A stretch of DNA of 64,000 nt from positions 124,001-188,000 of the forward strand of contig NZ_BCUV01000002.1 in NCBI RefSeq assembly GCF_001591405.1. The letters run 5' to 3'. This DNA comes from Janibacter terrae NBRC 107853. Lineage in GTDB: Bacteria; Actinomycetota; Actinomycetes; Actinomycetales; Dermatophilaceae. Each line of letters starts with the position of its first letter. Positions within the stretch are counted from its first letter, which is position 1. A model generated the notes under the pieces. It was not told the DNA's origin, ran no database searches, and worked only from the letters and a program-made list of their open reading frames with translations. A program made the translations under genes and the position numbers. Shown here piece by piece: positions 8,321 through 15,692 of the stretch.

Positions 8321-9244
8321 GTGAGACGCCTGCTCTTCATCGCCAATGCCGCAGCGGGGACCTCGGACCGCGAGCGCCGCGACGCCGCGCTCGAGGTGCT
8401 GCGCGAGGAGGCGGACGTGCGGGTGGTCGAGACCGAGTCCGTCGAGGACCTCGTCGACGCCCTCGCCGAGCGCGACGGCCGCGAGGTGGTCATCGCCGGC
8501 GGCGACGGCTCGCTCAACGCCTTCAACACCGCCCTCTGCCGCCTCGGCGACCTCGGGGAGGACCCGCCGACCGTCGGCCTGCTGCCGATGGGGACGGGCA
8601 ACGACTTCGCCCGCACGGTCGAGCTGCCCAACGACCCGGCGCTCGCCGCCCGGGTCGTGCTGGACCAGCCCGCCCGCCCCGTCGACGTCCTCGTCGACGA
8701 CGAAGGGATGCTCGTCGCCAACGCCGTGCACATCGGCGTGGGGGAGGAGGCCGGACGCATCGCTGCCCCGTGGAAGGAGCGTCTCGGCAAGGTGCACCTC
8801 GGTGTCCTCGGCTACGTGGTCGGGGGGATCGCCGCCGGGTTCGGCCAGCAGGGACGCCACCTCGAGGTCGTCGTCGACGGGGAGACCGTCGGTGACCCGT
8901 CCCGGCGGGTGCTGCAGGTCGCGGTGACCATCGGCCAGAGCGTCGGCGGTGGGACCCGCATCGCCCCCGACGCACGCCCGGGGGACGGGGCGGCCGAGGT
9001 CGTCATCTCCTACGCCGTCGCCCCCCTCAAGCGGCTGCGCTACGCCTTGCACCTCAGCAGCGGGACGCACACCCGCCTCGACGACGTCGTCAACGTGCGG
9101 GCGCGCGAGACGGTGACCGTGACCGGCGTCAACCACCAGGTCGCCGCCAACTCCGACGGCGAGCACCTCGGCCCCGCCCGGTCGCGCACGTGGCGCATCG
9201 TCCCCGACGCCTACCGCCTGCACACCCCGGAGGAGACCGAGTGA
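8321..9244 (+). CDS. Diacylglycerol kinase-family lipid kinase
   Basis: A 307-residue member of the DAGK catalytic family (YegS/DgkB type). These use ATP to phosphorylate diacylglycerol or related lipids at the membrane. Family motifs are LLFIANAAAGTS, the glycine-rich IAGGDGSLNAFN (nucleotide binding) and MGTGNDFARTVELP. The start is GTG 8321, supported by the TAGGCT hexamer 7 nt upstream. It shares a GTGA overlap with the proline dehydrogenase-like gene, so both lie in one transcript. The lipid substrate cannot be fixed from sequence. Confidence 0.87.
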   Translation: MRRLLFIANAAAGTSDRERRDAALEVLREEADVRVVETESVEDLVDALAERDGREVVIAGGDGSLNAFNTALCRLGDLGEDPPTVGLLPMGTGNDFARTVELPNDPALAARVVLDQPARPVDVLVDDEGMLVANAVHIGVGEEAGRIAAPWKERLGKVHLGVLGYVVGGIAAGFGQQGRHLEVVVDGETVGDPSRRVLQVAVTIGQSVGGGTRIAPDARPGDGAAEVVISYAVAPLKRLRYALHLSSGTHTRLDDVVNVRARETVTVTGVNHQVAANSDGEHLGPARSRTWRIVPDAYRLHTPEETE

Positions 9245-10185
9245 TCTCCTGGCACCCCGACCGGGTGCGTACCCGGGTCCTCGACACCCTGCTGTCCGAG
9301 GGGCACCGGGACCGGGTCGCCGGCTCGCGGCTCATCGACTCCGCCCGTGACCGGTTCGTCGCGGGGGAGGGCGTCGACGACGCCGTGGGGGTCGCGTCGT
9401 GGTTGCGCCGCACCAACCGCATGGCTGCGCTCCACCCGCTCCTGCCGGCGGCCACCGACCCGGCGGGGGTCGAGGCGACCGTCGCCGAGGCGGTCACGGC
9501 GATCGAGCAGATGGCGCCGGCGACCTCCGGCGGCGACTACCGCTCCGAGCTGTACCTCGCACCCGAGCAGCTGGGCCTCGCGCTCGACGCCGGCCGTGCC
9601 GCCGCCGCCCTCGCCCGCATCTGCGCCGTCGGCGACGACCGCAAGGTCGACATCACGCTGCGGTCCGGCCCGCACGACGTCGTCGACGACCTGCTCGAGC
9701 TCGTCGCCGCCATCCGCCCGGCCCACCCGCGCCTCACCACCTCGCTCGTCGCGCGCCGGCACCGCTCCGAGCGCGACGCGGCGACGCTCGCGACCGCCGG
9801 GGCCCGGGTCCGCCTCGTGCGCGGTGGCGCCGGCGAGCCCCGCGCCGTCGCGTGGCAGGACCAGCACGAGGTCAACCTCGCGTTCGCCCGGTGCCTCGCC
9901 ACGCTGCTCGGCAGCGGTGTGCCGACCGTCGTGGCCACCCACGAGCCGGTACTGCTCGACCTGGCCGACGGACTCGCCGACCAGTCCGGCCGGGGCCCTG
10001 AGGGGCTGGAGTACCAGTTCTTCCTCGGCGCCGACCCCGACCTGCAGCTGCGCACCGCCGACGCCGGGCACCGCGTGCGCGTGCTCGTGCCCTACGGTCC
10101 GATGTGGATGGAGTACCTGCACGACCTCGCGCGCCGGCCCTACGGCCTGCGCCGGCTCGTCGAGACGCTCACCAACCGGACCTGA
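9241..10185 (+). CDS. Proline dehydrogenase-like protein (divergent)
   Basis: A 314-residue protein of the PRODH TIM-barrel family, which oxidises proline to pyrroline-5-carboxylate with FAD. Matches include GARVRLVRGGAGEPRAVAWQ, FARCLATLLGSGVPTVVATHEP, LEYQFFLGADPDLQ and VRVLVPYGPMWMEYLHDLARRP. It is divergent: the family's VKGAY segment is VRGGAG here, which removes the conserved lysine and tyrosine. Catalysis on proline is therefore uncertain. It starts with GTG inside the dagK stop and sits 20 nt upstream of proC, the enzyme of the reverse conversion. Other possibilities are a specialised imino-acid oxidase or a regulatory paralog. Confidence 0.75.
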   Translation: MISWHPDRVRTRVLDTLLSEGHRDRVAGSRLIDSARDRFVAGEGVDDAVGVASWLRRTNRMAALHPLLPAATDPAGVEATVAEAVTAIEQMAPATSGGDYRSELYLAPEQLGLALDAGRAAAALARICAVGDDRKVDITLRSGPHDVVDDLLELVAAIRPAHPRLTTSLVARRHRSERDAATLATAGARVRLVRGGAGEPRAVAWQDQHEVNLAFARCLATLLGSGVPTVVATHEPVLLDLADGLADQSGRGPEGLEYQFFLGADPDLQLRTADAGHRVRVLVPYGPMWMEYLHDLARRPYGLRRLVETLTNRT

Positions 10186-10205
10186 CCACCGCTAGGAGTA
10201 CACGG

Positions 10206-10985
10206 ATGACAGTCGCGATCTACGGAGTCGGCGCCATGGGCGGCGCGATCCTCGAGGCCCTCGCGGGCGAAGGGGAGGTCCTCGCCGTCGAGGGTCACGC
10301 CCCCCGTGCCGAGGAGCTGCGGGTGGCGTACGCCGACCGTGGCGTCGAGGTGGTCGACGCGACGACCGCCGCCGGCCGTGCCGACGTGCACCTCGTCGTC
10401 GTCAAGCCGTACTCCGTGCCCGCGCTGCTGCAGGAGCTGGCGCCCTCCCTTCGTCCCGGCTCGATCGTGCTCAGCCTGGCCCTCGGCGTGTCGCTCGCCG
10501 ACCTGGCCGCGGCCCTGCCGAGCGGCGTCGCCGCGATCCGCGGGATGCCCAACACCCCGGCCCGGGTCGGGCAGGGGATGACCGTGCTCAGCCCCGCCGA
10601 CGACGTCACCGACGAGCAGCTCGAGCGGGTCCGCGAGCTGCTCGCCCCGACCGGCGGGACGCTCGTCCTGCCCGAGTCCCAGCAGGGCGTCGCGACCGCG
10701 CTCTCCGGCTCGGCGCCGGCGTACTTCTACCTCGTGGTCGAGGCGCTCGTCGACGCTGGGGTCGCGCGCGGGCTGACCCGCTCCGACGCCCTGGCTCTCG
10801 CCGCGCAGGCCGCCCGCGGGGCCGGCGCCATGCTCGTCGAGACCGGCGAGGAGGCCGCGCTGCTGCGGGCCTCGGTCACCTCGCCCGGAGGGTCGACGGC
10901 CGCCGCGCTCGCGCGGCTCGAGGCCCACGGTGTGCGGCACGCCTTCGCCGACGCGGTGGAGGCGTGCGCCGACAGGGCCGGCTGA
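10206..10985 (+). CDS. proC: Pyrroline-5-carboxylate reductase
   Basis: A 259-residue NAD(P)H-dependent enzyme for the last step of proline biosynthesis. It has the N-terminal Rossmann motif IYGVGAMGGAIL and the family hallmarks IRGMPNTPARVGQG, ALSGSAPAYFYLVVEAL and the C-terminal VTSPGGSTAAAL. The ATG at 10206 has a good AGGAG Shine-Dalgarno nearby. It overlaps the following GNAT gene by one base (TGATG). proC upstream of bldC and bS22 is a conserved actinobacterial order; here GNATs and the IclR and AcuC loci intervene. Confidence 0.95.
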   Translation: MTVAIYGVGAMGGAILEALAGEGEVLAVEGHAPRAEELRVAYADRGVEVVDATTAAGRADVHLVVVKPYSVPALLQELAPSLRPGSIVLSLALGVSLADLAAALPSGVAAIRGMPNTPARVGQGMTVLSPADDVTDEQLERVRELLAPTGGTLVLPESQQGVATALSGSAPAYFYLVVEALVDAGVARGLTRSDALALAAQAARGAGAMLVETGEEAALLRASVTSPGGSTAAALARLEAHGVRHAFADAVEACADRAG

Positions 10986-11470
10986 TGGTCGGTGGCTGGG
11001 CCGTGCGCCGCCTCACCCCCGACGAGTGGCAGCTGCACCGCGCCGTCCGCCTCGCGATGCTGCTCGACGAGCCGCGTGCCTACGGGAGCAGCTTCGGCCG
11101 CGAGGTCGGGTTCGACGAGGCGACGTGGCGTGAGCGGCTCGGCCACCCCGTCTTCCTCGCCGCCCGTGGGGACGGGCTGCCGCTCGGCGCGGCGACCCTG
11201 TACACCCAGCAGCCCGGGGGTGAGCCCGAGATCGTGGCGATGTGGGTCGCCGGTCACGCCCGGGGCAGCGGCGTCGCCGACGCGCTCGTCGAGGCCTGCG
11301 TCGCGGAGGCTGCGCGCCGGGGCGCCCCGCGGGTCCTGATGCACGTCATGGCGGACAACCCGCGGGCCGCGGCGATGTACGCCCGGGCCGGGTTCTCCTT
11401 CGACGGGGTGCGGGCCGAGGACGACGAGGCGTGCGAGCGGATGAGCCGCGACCTGCGGTCGACCGGGTGA
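10985..11470 (+). CDS. GNAT family N-acetyltransferase (first of two)
   Basis: A 161-residue GNAT-fold acyltransferase using acetyl-CoA. The core motif A region is MWVAGHARGSGVADALVEAC, followed by VLMHVMADNPRAAAMYARAGF. Its N-terminus (VRRLTPDEWQLHRAVRLAML) resembles that of the next gene (VRALTEDEWATYRTLRLEAL), so the two look like diverged duplicates. It is translationally coupled to proC. The substrate is unknown. Confidence 0.85.
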   Translation: MVGGWAVRRLTPDEWQLHRAVRLAMLLDEPRAYGSSFGREVGFDEATWRERLGHPVFLAARGDGLPLGAATLYTQQPGGEPEIVAMWVAGHARGSGVADALVEACVAEAARRGAPRVLMHVMADNPRAAAMYARAGFSFDGVRAEDDEACERMSRDLRSTG

Positions 11471-11523
11471 ACAATCCGTGACCCGGCAGGGCAATTCGGG
11501 CCCGGGGATGAGAGACTCGCGCC

Positions 11524-12039
11524 ATGAGTGAGATCACCGTGCGCGCACTGACCGAGGACGAGTGGGCGACCTACCGCACCCTTCGGCTGGAAGCGCTGCA
11601 GGAATCTCCTGAGGCCTTCGTCGCCGACCACGCGACCGAGGCGGCCGAGCCGGAGGAGTTCTGGCGGACGCGGATGTCCCGCAGCGTCCGCCTCGTGGCA
11701 GAGGTCGACGACGAGCTGGTGGGCGTCGCGAGCCTCGGTACCGCCCACGGCGGCGACGACGCCACCGCCGGGCAGCTCTTCGGCCTCTGGGTCGCACCCG
11801 CCTGGCGGGGCAAGTCCGTCGCGGCCAACCTCGTGAGCCAGGGCGCCCGCATCGCCGAGCAGCGCGGCTTCGGCCAGCTCTTCTACTGGGTCGGCTCCGA
11901 CAACGGTCGGGCCGTGGCCTTCGCGTCCAGCTTCGGGTTCCGTCCCACCGACGAGCGTCGGGCCATGCGCACCGCCTCCGATGCCGGAGGCGAGGAGGAG
12001 ATCGCCCTGGTCCTCGCCCTCGGCGACGACCGCGGCTGA
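11524..12039 (+). CDS. GNAT family N-acetyltransferase (second of two)
   Basis: A 171-residue GNAT protein with acetyl-CoA-binding motif LWVAPAWRGKSVAANLVSQG, then YWVGSDNGRAVAFASSFGF. The N-terminal similarity to the preceding GNAT suggests a tandem duplication. The 53-nt gap in between contains a weak GAGACT hexamer 6 nt before the ATG, so it may be transcribed separately. It ends 4 nt from the convergent IclR gene. The substrate is unknown. Confidence 0.85.
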   Translation: MSEITVRALTEDEWATYRTLRLEALQESPEAFVADHATEAAEPEEFWRTRMSRSVRLVAEVDDELVGVASLGTAHGGDDATAGQLFGLWVAPAWRGKSVAANLVSQGARIAEQRGFGQLFYWVGSDNGRAVAFASSFGFRPTDERRAMRTASDAGGEEEIALVLALGDDRG

Positions 12040-12043
12040 TCCC

Positions 12044-12808
12044 TCACCGGAAGAGGGCGGCCGCCTCGACGAGGCCGTCGCGCACGAGCAGGAGCTCCTC
12101 GCGGGTGCCCCGGCTCACCGGCACGGTGGCGCACAGGGCGACCCTTTCCCGCCACCCCCGACCGGGCACCGGGACCGAGCAGCCGGCCAGCCCGGCCTCC
12201 GTCTGCTGGAAGTTCAGGACGTACCCCTGCTCGCGGATCGCCGGCAGCTCGGCGATGAGGGCGGACACCGAGTCGGTCGTCCACGGGGTCTCCTTGGGAA
12301 GTCGTTCGCCCGGGAACAGGGCGGCCACCTGGTCGTCCGAGTAGTCGGACAGCAGCAGCTTGCCGGCCGAGATCGCGTGCGCCGGACGGAAGTACCCCGC
12401 GGTCAGCTGGGCCCGGACCGCCCGGTCCGGCTCCTTGCCGTCGAAGAAGACGATGTGGGAGCCGACGAGTGCGCCGACGTGGACCGTCTCGCCGGTGAGC
12501 TCGACCGCCTTGTCGATGACGGGTCGGAAGCGCACCCGGTCGACGAGGTCGAGACCCCGGGGGCGCGCCAGGTCGACCAGGACCGGCCCGGGGTAGTACC
12601 CGCGGCCCCCCGGCCCGAGCATGACGATGCCGCGGTTGCGCAGGGTGTTGAGCACCCGGTACGCCGTCGAGCGCGAGCAGTCCAGGTGCTCGGCCACCTG
12701 GGTGACGTTGACGGACTGGTGGCTGCTGAACATCGTCATCACCTGCAGCCCGGAGTCCAGCGAGGACAGGTGCGGCCCGACGGGCCGCTGGATGGTGTTG
12801 TTCCGCAT
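12044..12808 (-). CDS. IclR family transcriptional regulator
   Basis: A 254-residue regulator. The winged helix-turn-helix occupies roughly residues 15-75 (LQVMTMFSSHQSVNVTQVAE, CSRSTAYRVLNTLRNRGIV). The C-terminal IclR effector domain follows (around GETVHVGALVGSHIVFFDGK and GYVLNFQQTEAGLAGCSVPV). It is divergent from the BenD-like dehydrogenase and permease genes and probably controls them. Its own start codon sits in the middle of a GTTCCGC...GCGAAC symmetric site, with a second copy 50 nt upstream, suggesting autoregulation. Similar regulators control aromatic-acid or keto-deoxy-sugar catabolism; the effector here is unknown. Confidence 0.9.
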   Translation of the reverse strand: MRNNTIQRPVGPHLSSLDSGLQVMTMFSSHQSVNVTQVAEHLDCSRSTAYRVLNTLRNRGIVMLGPGGRGYYPGPVLVDLARPRGLDLVDRVRFRPVIDKAVELTGETVHVGALVGSHIVFFDGKEPDRAVRAQLTAGYFRPAHAISAGKLLLSDYSDDQVAALFPGERLPKETPWTTDSVSALIAELPAIREQGYVLNFQQTEAGLAGCSVPVPGRGWRERVALCATVPVSRGTREELLLVRDGLVEAAALFR

Positions 12809-12816
12809 GGCGAACC
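12800..12816. promoter_or_regulatory. IclR-type operator, site 1 (over iclR start)
   Basis: GTTCCGCATGGCGAAC is a near-perfect inverted repeat (GTTC...GAAC, with CGC/GCG inside). It includes the start codon of the IclR gene. Symmetric TTCCGC-type sites of this size are typical of IclR-family operators. Confidence 0.5.
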
Positions 12817-12850
12817 AATCTGCCCTATTCGGCACCCGAGGGTCTCCGGT

Positions 12851-12868
12851 TGTTCCGCATGGGGACAT
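12851..12868. promoter_or_regulatory. IclR-type operator, site 2
   Basis: A second copy of the motif, GTTCCGCATGGGGAC, in the same orientation as site 1 and about 50 nt away, about five helical turns. It lies on the side of the dehydrogenase gene. Confidence 0.45.
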
Positions 12869-12968
12869 TACCCAGCGGAAGTGTTGGTGCCTCGCGCCCG
12901 GTGATGGCGTACTGGTCGTCAGCCGGACCGGCTCGCCCCCTTCGCACCACCCACCCAGGAGCACACCC

Positions 12969-13760
12969 ATGAGTCCAACCTGCCCGGATCGTTTCGCCGG
13001 CAAGGTCGTCGTCGTCACCGGATCCGCCCAGGGGATCGGTGCGCAGGTCGCCGAGCGGGCGGCTGCCGAAGGGGGGAGCGTCCTCCTCGTCGACCGCTCG
13101 CCCCTCGTCGCCGAGGTCGTCGAGCGCATCGTCGCCGCCGGCGGCACCGCCTCCTCCCTGGAGACCGACCTCGAGCAGTGGTCGGGCGCCGAGGAGCTGC
13201 TGGCGACCGCCGTCGAGCGGTACGGCCGCATCGACGTCCTCGTCAACAACGTGGGCGGGACGATCTGGACCCGGCCGTACGAGGAGTACGAGCCGGAGCA
13301 CATCCAGCGGGAGATCAGCCGCTCGCTCTTCCCGACCCTCTGGTGCTGCCGCGCGGTGCTCCCGTCGATGGTCGAGCGGGGGAGCGGCGTCATCGTCAAC
13401 GTCTCCTCGATCGCCACGCGCAGCATCAACCGTGTGCCCTACGCCGCGGCCAAGGGTGGCGTCAACGCGCTCACCGCCTCGCTGTCCTTCGAGGCCGCGT
13501 CGAAGGGGGTCCGCGTCGTCGCGACCGCCCCCGGCGGGACCGAGGCGCCGGCGCGCCGGGTCCCGCGCAACGACACCGAGCTCGGCGCCCGGGACGACGA
13601 GTGGTACCAGCAGATCGTCGACCAGACCGTCGACAGCACCCATGTCGGTCGCTACGGGACCCTCGCCGAGCAGGCCGCCCCGATCCTCTTCCTCGCCTCC
13701 GACGAGGCGTCCTACATCACCGGCAGCGTGCTGCCGGTCGGCGGCGGCGACCAGGGCTGA
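12969..13760 (+). CDS. BenD-like short-chain dehydrogenase
   Basis: A 263-residue SDR. The Rossmann motif is TGSAQGIG near residues 17-24. The NNVGGTIW segment, SLFPTLWCCRAVLPSM and the catalytic VNVSSIATRSINRVPYAAAKGG (Ser, then YxxxK) follow. The C-terminal ATAPGGTEAPARRVPRN and FLASDEASYITGSVLPVGGG are present. NNVGGTIW and GGTEAP are features I associate with BenD (benzoate cis-diol dehydrogenase, NAD+-dependent). However, no benABC dioxygenase is nearby; the next gene is a KdgT-family permease. It may instead oxidise a sugar-derived or hydroaromatic acid. An AGGAG ribosome site precedes the ATG at 12969. Confidence 0.8.
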   Translation: MSPTCPDRFAGKVVVVTGSAQGIGAQVAERAAAEGGSVLLVDRSPLVAEVVERIVAAGGTASSLETDLEQWSGAEELLATAVERYGRIDVLVNNVGGTIWTRPYEEYEPEHIQREISRSLFPTLWCCRAVLPSMVERGSGVIVNVSSIATRSINRVPYAAAKGGVNALTASLSFEAASKGVRVVATAPGGTEAPARRVPRNDTELGARDDEWYQQIVDQTVDSTHVGRYGTLAEQAAPILFLASDEASYITGSVLPVGGGDQG

Positions 13761-13825
13761 CCGCCCCCACGCGTTCCTGCACCACCCCTTCCCCATCCCA
13801 TCCCCAGAACAACGGAGTTCTCATC

Positions 13826-14863
13826 ATGGACAACCTCCTGCGCGCCATCGGGCGCATCCCCGGGGCGCTGATGATCGTCCCCCTGTTCCTCGGCGCGCTC
13901 ATCAACACCGTCGCCCCGGACGTGCTCGGCATCGGCTCCTTCACCACCGCCCTGTTCAAGGAGGGCGCGGCGGTCCTCATCGGTCTGTTCTTCATGTCGA
14001 TCGGCTCGCAGATCAACGTCAAGGCGGCCCTGCCCTCGGTCGAGAAGGGCGTCGTCATGCTCCTCGCCAAGTACGGCGTCGCGGTCGTCTTCGGCCTCGG
14101 GGTCGCGTGGGTCATGCCCGACGGCACCCTGTGGGGTCTGCTGCCGCTGGCGATCATCGCCGGCATGTCCAACTCCAACGGCTCCCTCTACGTGGCGCTC
14201 ACCAGCCAGTTCGGCAACAAGACCGACAAGGGCGCCATCTCGATCCTCTCGATCAACGACGGGCCCTTCCTCACCATGGTCGCCATGGGCGCAGCCGGCC
14301 TGGCGAGCTTCCCGATGATGGCGCTGTTCGCCGCGATCTTCCCGATGCTCCTCGGCTTCATCCTCGGCAACACCAGCCAGATCGCGCGGGACTTCCTCGC
14401 GCCGGGCGAGAAGCTCATCATCCCCTTCGCCGCCTTCGCCCTGGGCGCGGGCATCGACTTCCGGGTGCTGGCCGGTGCCGGTGCCATCGGCGTCCTGCTC
14501 GGCCTGCTGACCGTCGTCCTCTCCGGCGGCGCGGCCGTCGGCGGCCTCTACCTGTGGCACCTGCTGCGTCGCCACCCCCGGCCCACGCGCAATGTCCTCG
14601 CGGGCTTCTGCGAGGCCTCGACGGCGGGCAACGCGATCGCCACGCCGCTGGCCGTCGCGACGATCGACCCGTCGCTGGCCGGGATCCAGGCGACGGCGAC
14701 CGCGCAGGTCGCGGCGGCCGTGGTCACGACCGCCTTCACGATGCCCTTCGCCGTGGCCTACCTCGCCAAGTGGCAGCGCCGCCGCGGCATCACCCCGGAG
14801 GCCGAGGAGGCGCTGTACGAGGGCACCGCTCCCGCGAGCGTCCCCGCCCCGGCCACGGCCTGA
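13826..14863 (+). CDS. 2-keto-3-deoxygluconate permease family transporter
   Basis: A 345-residue membrane protein with about ten hydrophobic helices, matching the KdgT family (2-keto-3-deoxygluconate:H+ symport). Typical segments are IPGALMIVPLFLGALINTV, a stretch ending VLIGLFFMSIGSQIN, IIAGMSNSNGSLYVALTSQ, ISILSINDGPFLTM and VLAGFCEASTAGNAIATPL. It follows the dehydrogenase by 65 nt and is presumably co-transcribed. A strong hairpin (14879-14921) ends the unit. The actual substrate is likely whatever the BenD-like enzyme acts on; KDG itself is not certain because no KDG kinase or aldolase is in the window. Confidence 0.85.
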   Translation: MDNLLRAIGRIPGALMIVPLFLGALINTVAPDVLGIGSFTTALFKEGAAVLIGLFFMSIGSQINVKAALPSVEKGVVMLLAKYGVAVVFGLGVAWVMPDGTLWGLLPLAIIAGMSNSNGSLYVALTSQFGNKTDKGAISILSINDGPFLTMVAMGAAGLASFPMMALFAAIFPMLLGFILGNTSQIARDFLAPGEKLIIPFAAFALGAGIDFRVLAGAGAIGVLLGLLTVVLSGGAAVGGLYLWHLLRRHPRPTRNVLAGFCEASTAGNAIATPLAVATIDPSLAGIQATATAQVAAAVVTTAFTMPFAVAYLAKWQRRRGITPEAEEALYEGTAPASVPAPATA

Positions 14864-14878
14864 GCGAGGGACCCGCAC

Positions 14879-14921
14879 GAGGCGTCTCGTCCCCCTTCGA
14901 CGAAGGGGGACGAGGCGCCTC
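14879..14921. terminator. Bidirectional terminator between permease and trkA genes
   Basis: A long hairpin whose perfect 14-bp inner stem (CTCGTCCCCCTTCG with CGAAGGGGGACGAG) is extended by GAGGCG/CGCCTC. It sits 15 nt after the permease stop and 40 nt before the stop of the convergent trkA gene. The stem consists of two copies of the window's over-represented CGAAGGGGG motif. No T-run follows. Confidence 0.75.
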
Positions 14922-14960
14922 GCCACGTCCGCGCCCTGCAGTGCAGTGCCACGGGCGGTC

Positions 14961-15629
14961 TCAGGGTCGTGCGGCCATCCGCTCGATGAGGGTGGTGGGG
15001 CCGCTGACGATGATCAGGTCGCCGCTGCGGACCTTCGTCTCCGGCCGGGCGTAGGTGAAGTCCTGGCCGGGCGACTTCACGCCGACGACCGTCACCCCGT
15101 ACTTGCTGCGGATCGCGGACTGCTCGAGGGTGAACCCGATCGCCTCCGCCGGCGGGGTCATCTTGACGATCGCGAAGCCGTCGTCGAACTCGATGTAGTC
15201 CATCAGGCGGCTGCCGATGAGGTGGGCCAGGCGCTTGCCCGACTCGATCTCGGGGGAGAGCACGTGGTGCACGCCGATCCGGTTGAGGATCCGGGCGTGC
15301 TCCGGGCTGACCGCCTTGGCCCACACCTTGGGGGCCTCGCCGTCGATGAGGTTGACCGCGGCGAGGACGCTCGCCTCGATCGAGGACCCGATCCCGAGGA
15401 CGCTGGCGGAGAACGTGTGCGGCTTGATCTCCTCGATGGCCTGGACGGAGGTGGCGTCGCCCTGCACGATGCGTCCGACCCGCCCGAGGTAGCTCTCCGC
15501 CAACGACGGGTCGAGCTCGAGCGCCGTGACGCGGTTGCCCAGCCGGTGCAGCTCGGTGGCGACGGCACCGCCGAATCGTCCGAGGCCGATGACGAGGACG
15601 TCCTCGTTGTGCAGACGCATGCGGGGCAC
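14961..15629 (-). CDS. TrkA-family K+ channel/transporter regulatory protein
   Basis: A 222-residue cytoplasmic regulator of potassium uptake, with an N-terminal RCK/TrkA-N Rossmann domain (VLVIGLGRFGGAVATELHRLG, dinucleotide binding) and a C-terminal TrkA-C domain (around AIGFTLEQSAIRSKYGVTVV and RSGDLIIVSGPTTLIERM). The GTG at 15629 is preferred over the ATG at 15620 because GGAGG lies 5 nt before it. The partner membrane subunit (TrkB/KtrB type) is not adjacent and must be elsewhere. It resembles KtrA. It is divergent from acuC. Confidence 0.9.
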   Translation of the reverse strand: MPRMRLHNEDVLVIGLGRFGGAVATELHRLGNRVTALELDPSLAESYLGRVGRIVQGDATSVQAIEEIKPHTFSASVLGIGSSIEASVLAAVNLIDGEAPKVWAKAVSPEHARILNRIGVHHVLSPEIESGKRLAHLIGSRLMDYIEFDDGFAIVKMTPPAEAIGFTLEQSAIRSKYGVTVVGVKSPGQDFTYARPETKVRSGDLIIVSGPTTLIERMAARP

Positions 15630-15679
15630 GCGGTCCTCCGTTTCGTCGGGGTGGTCGTGGAGAAAACCCTATATCCGGG

Positions 15680-15685
15680 TAGCGT
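15680..15685 (+). promoter_or_regulatory. Candidate -10 for leaderless acuC
   Basis: TAGCGT ending 7 nt before the acuC ATG at 15693. Confidence 0.45.
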
Positions 15686-15692
15686 CCAACCC

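Noticed and set aside
12969-13760. Naming the dehydrogenase gene benD outright
   Set aside because: The resemblance is strong, but no benABC or catechol genes are nearby and the partner is a KdgT-family permease, so the substrate is left open.
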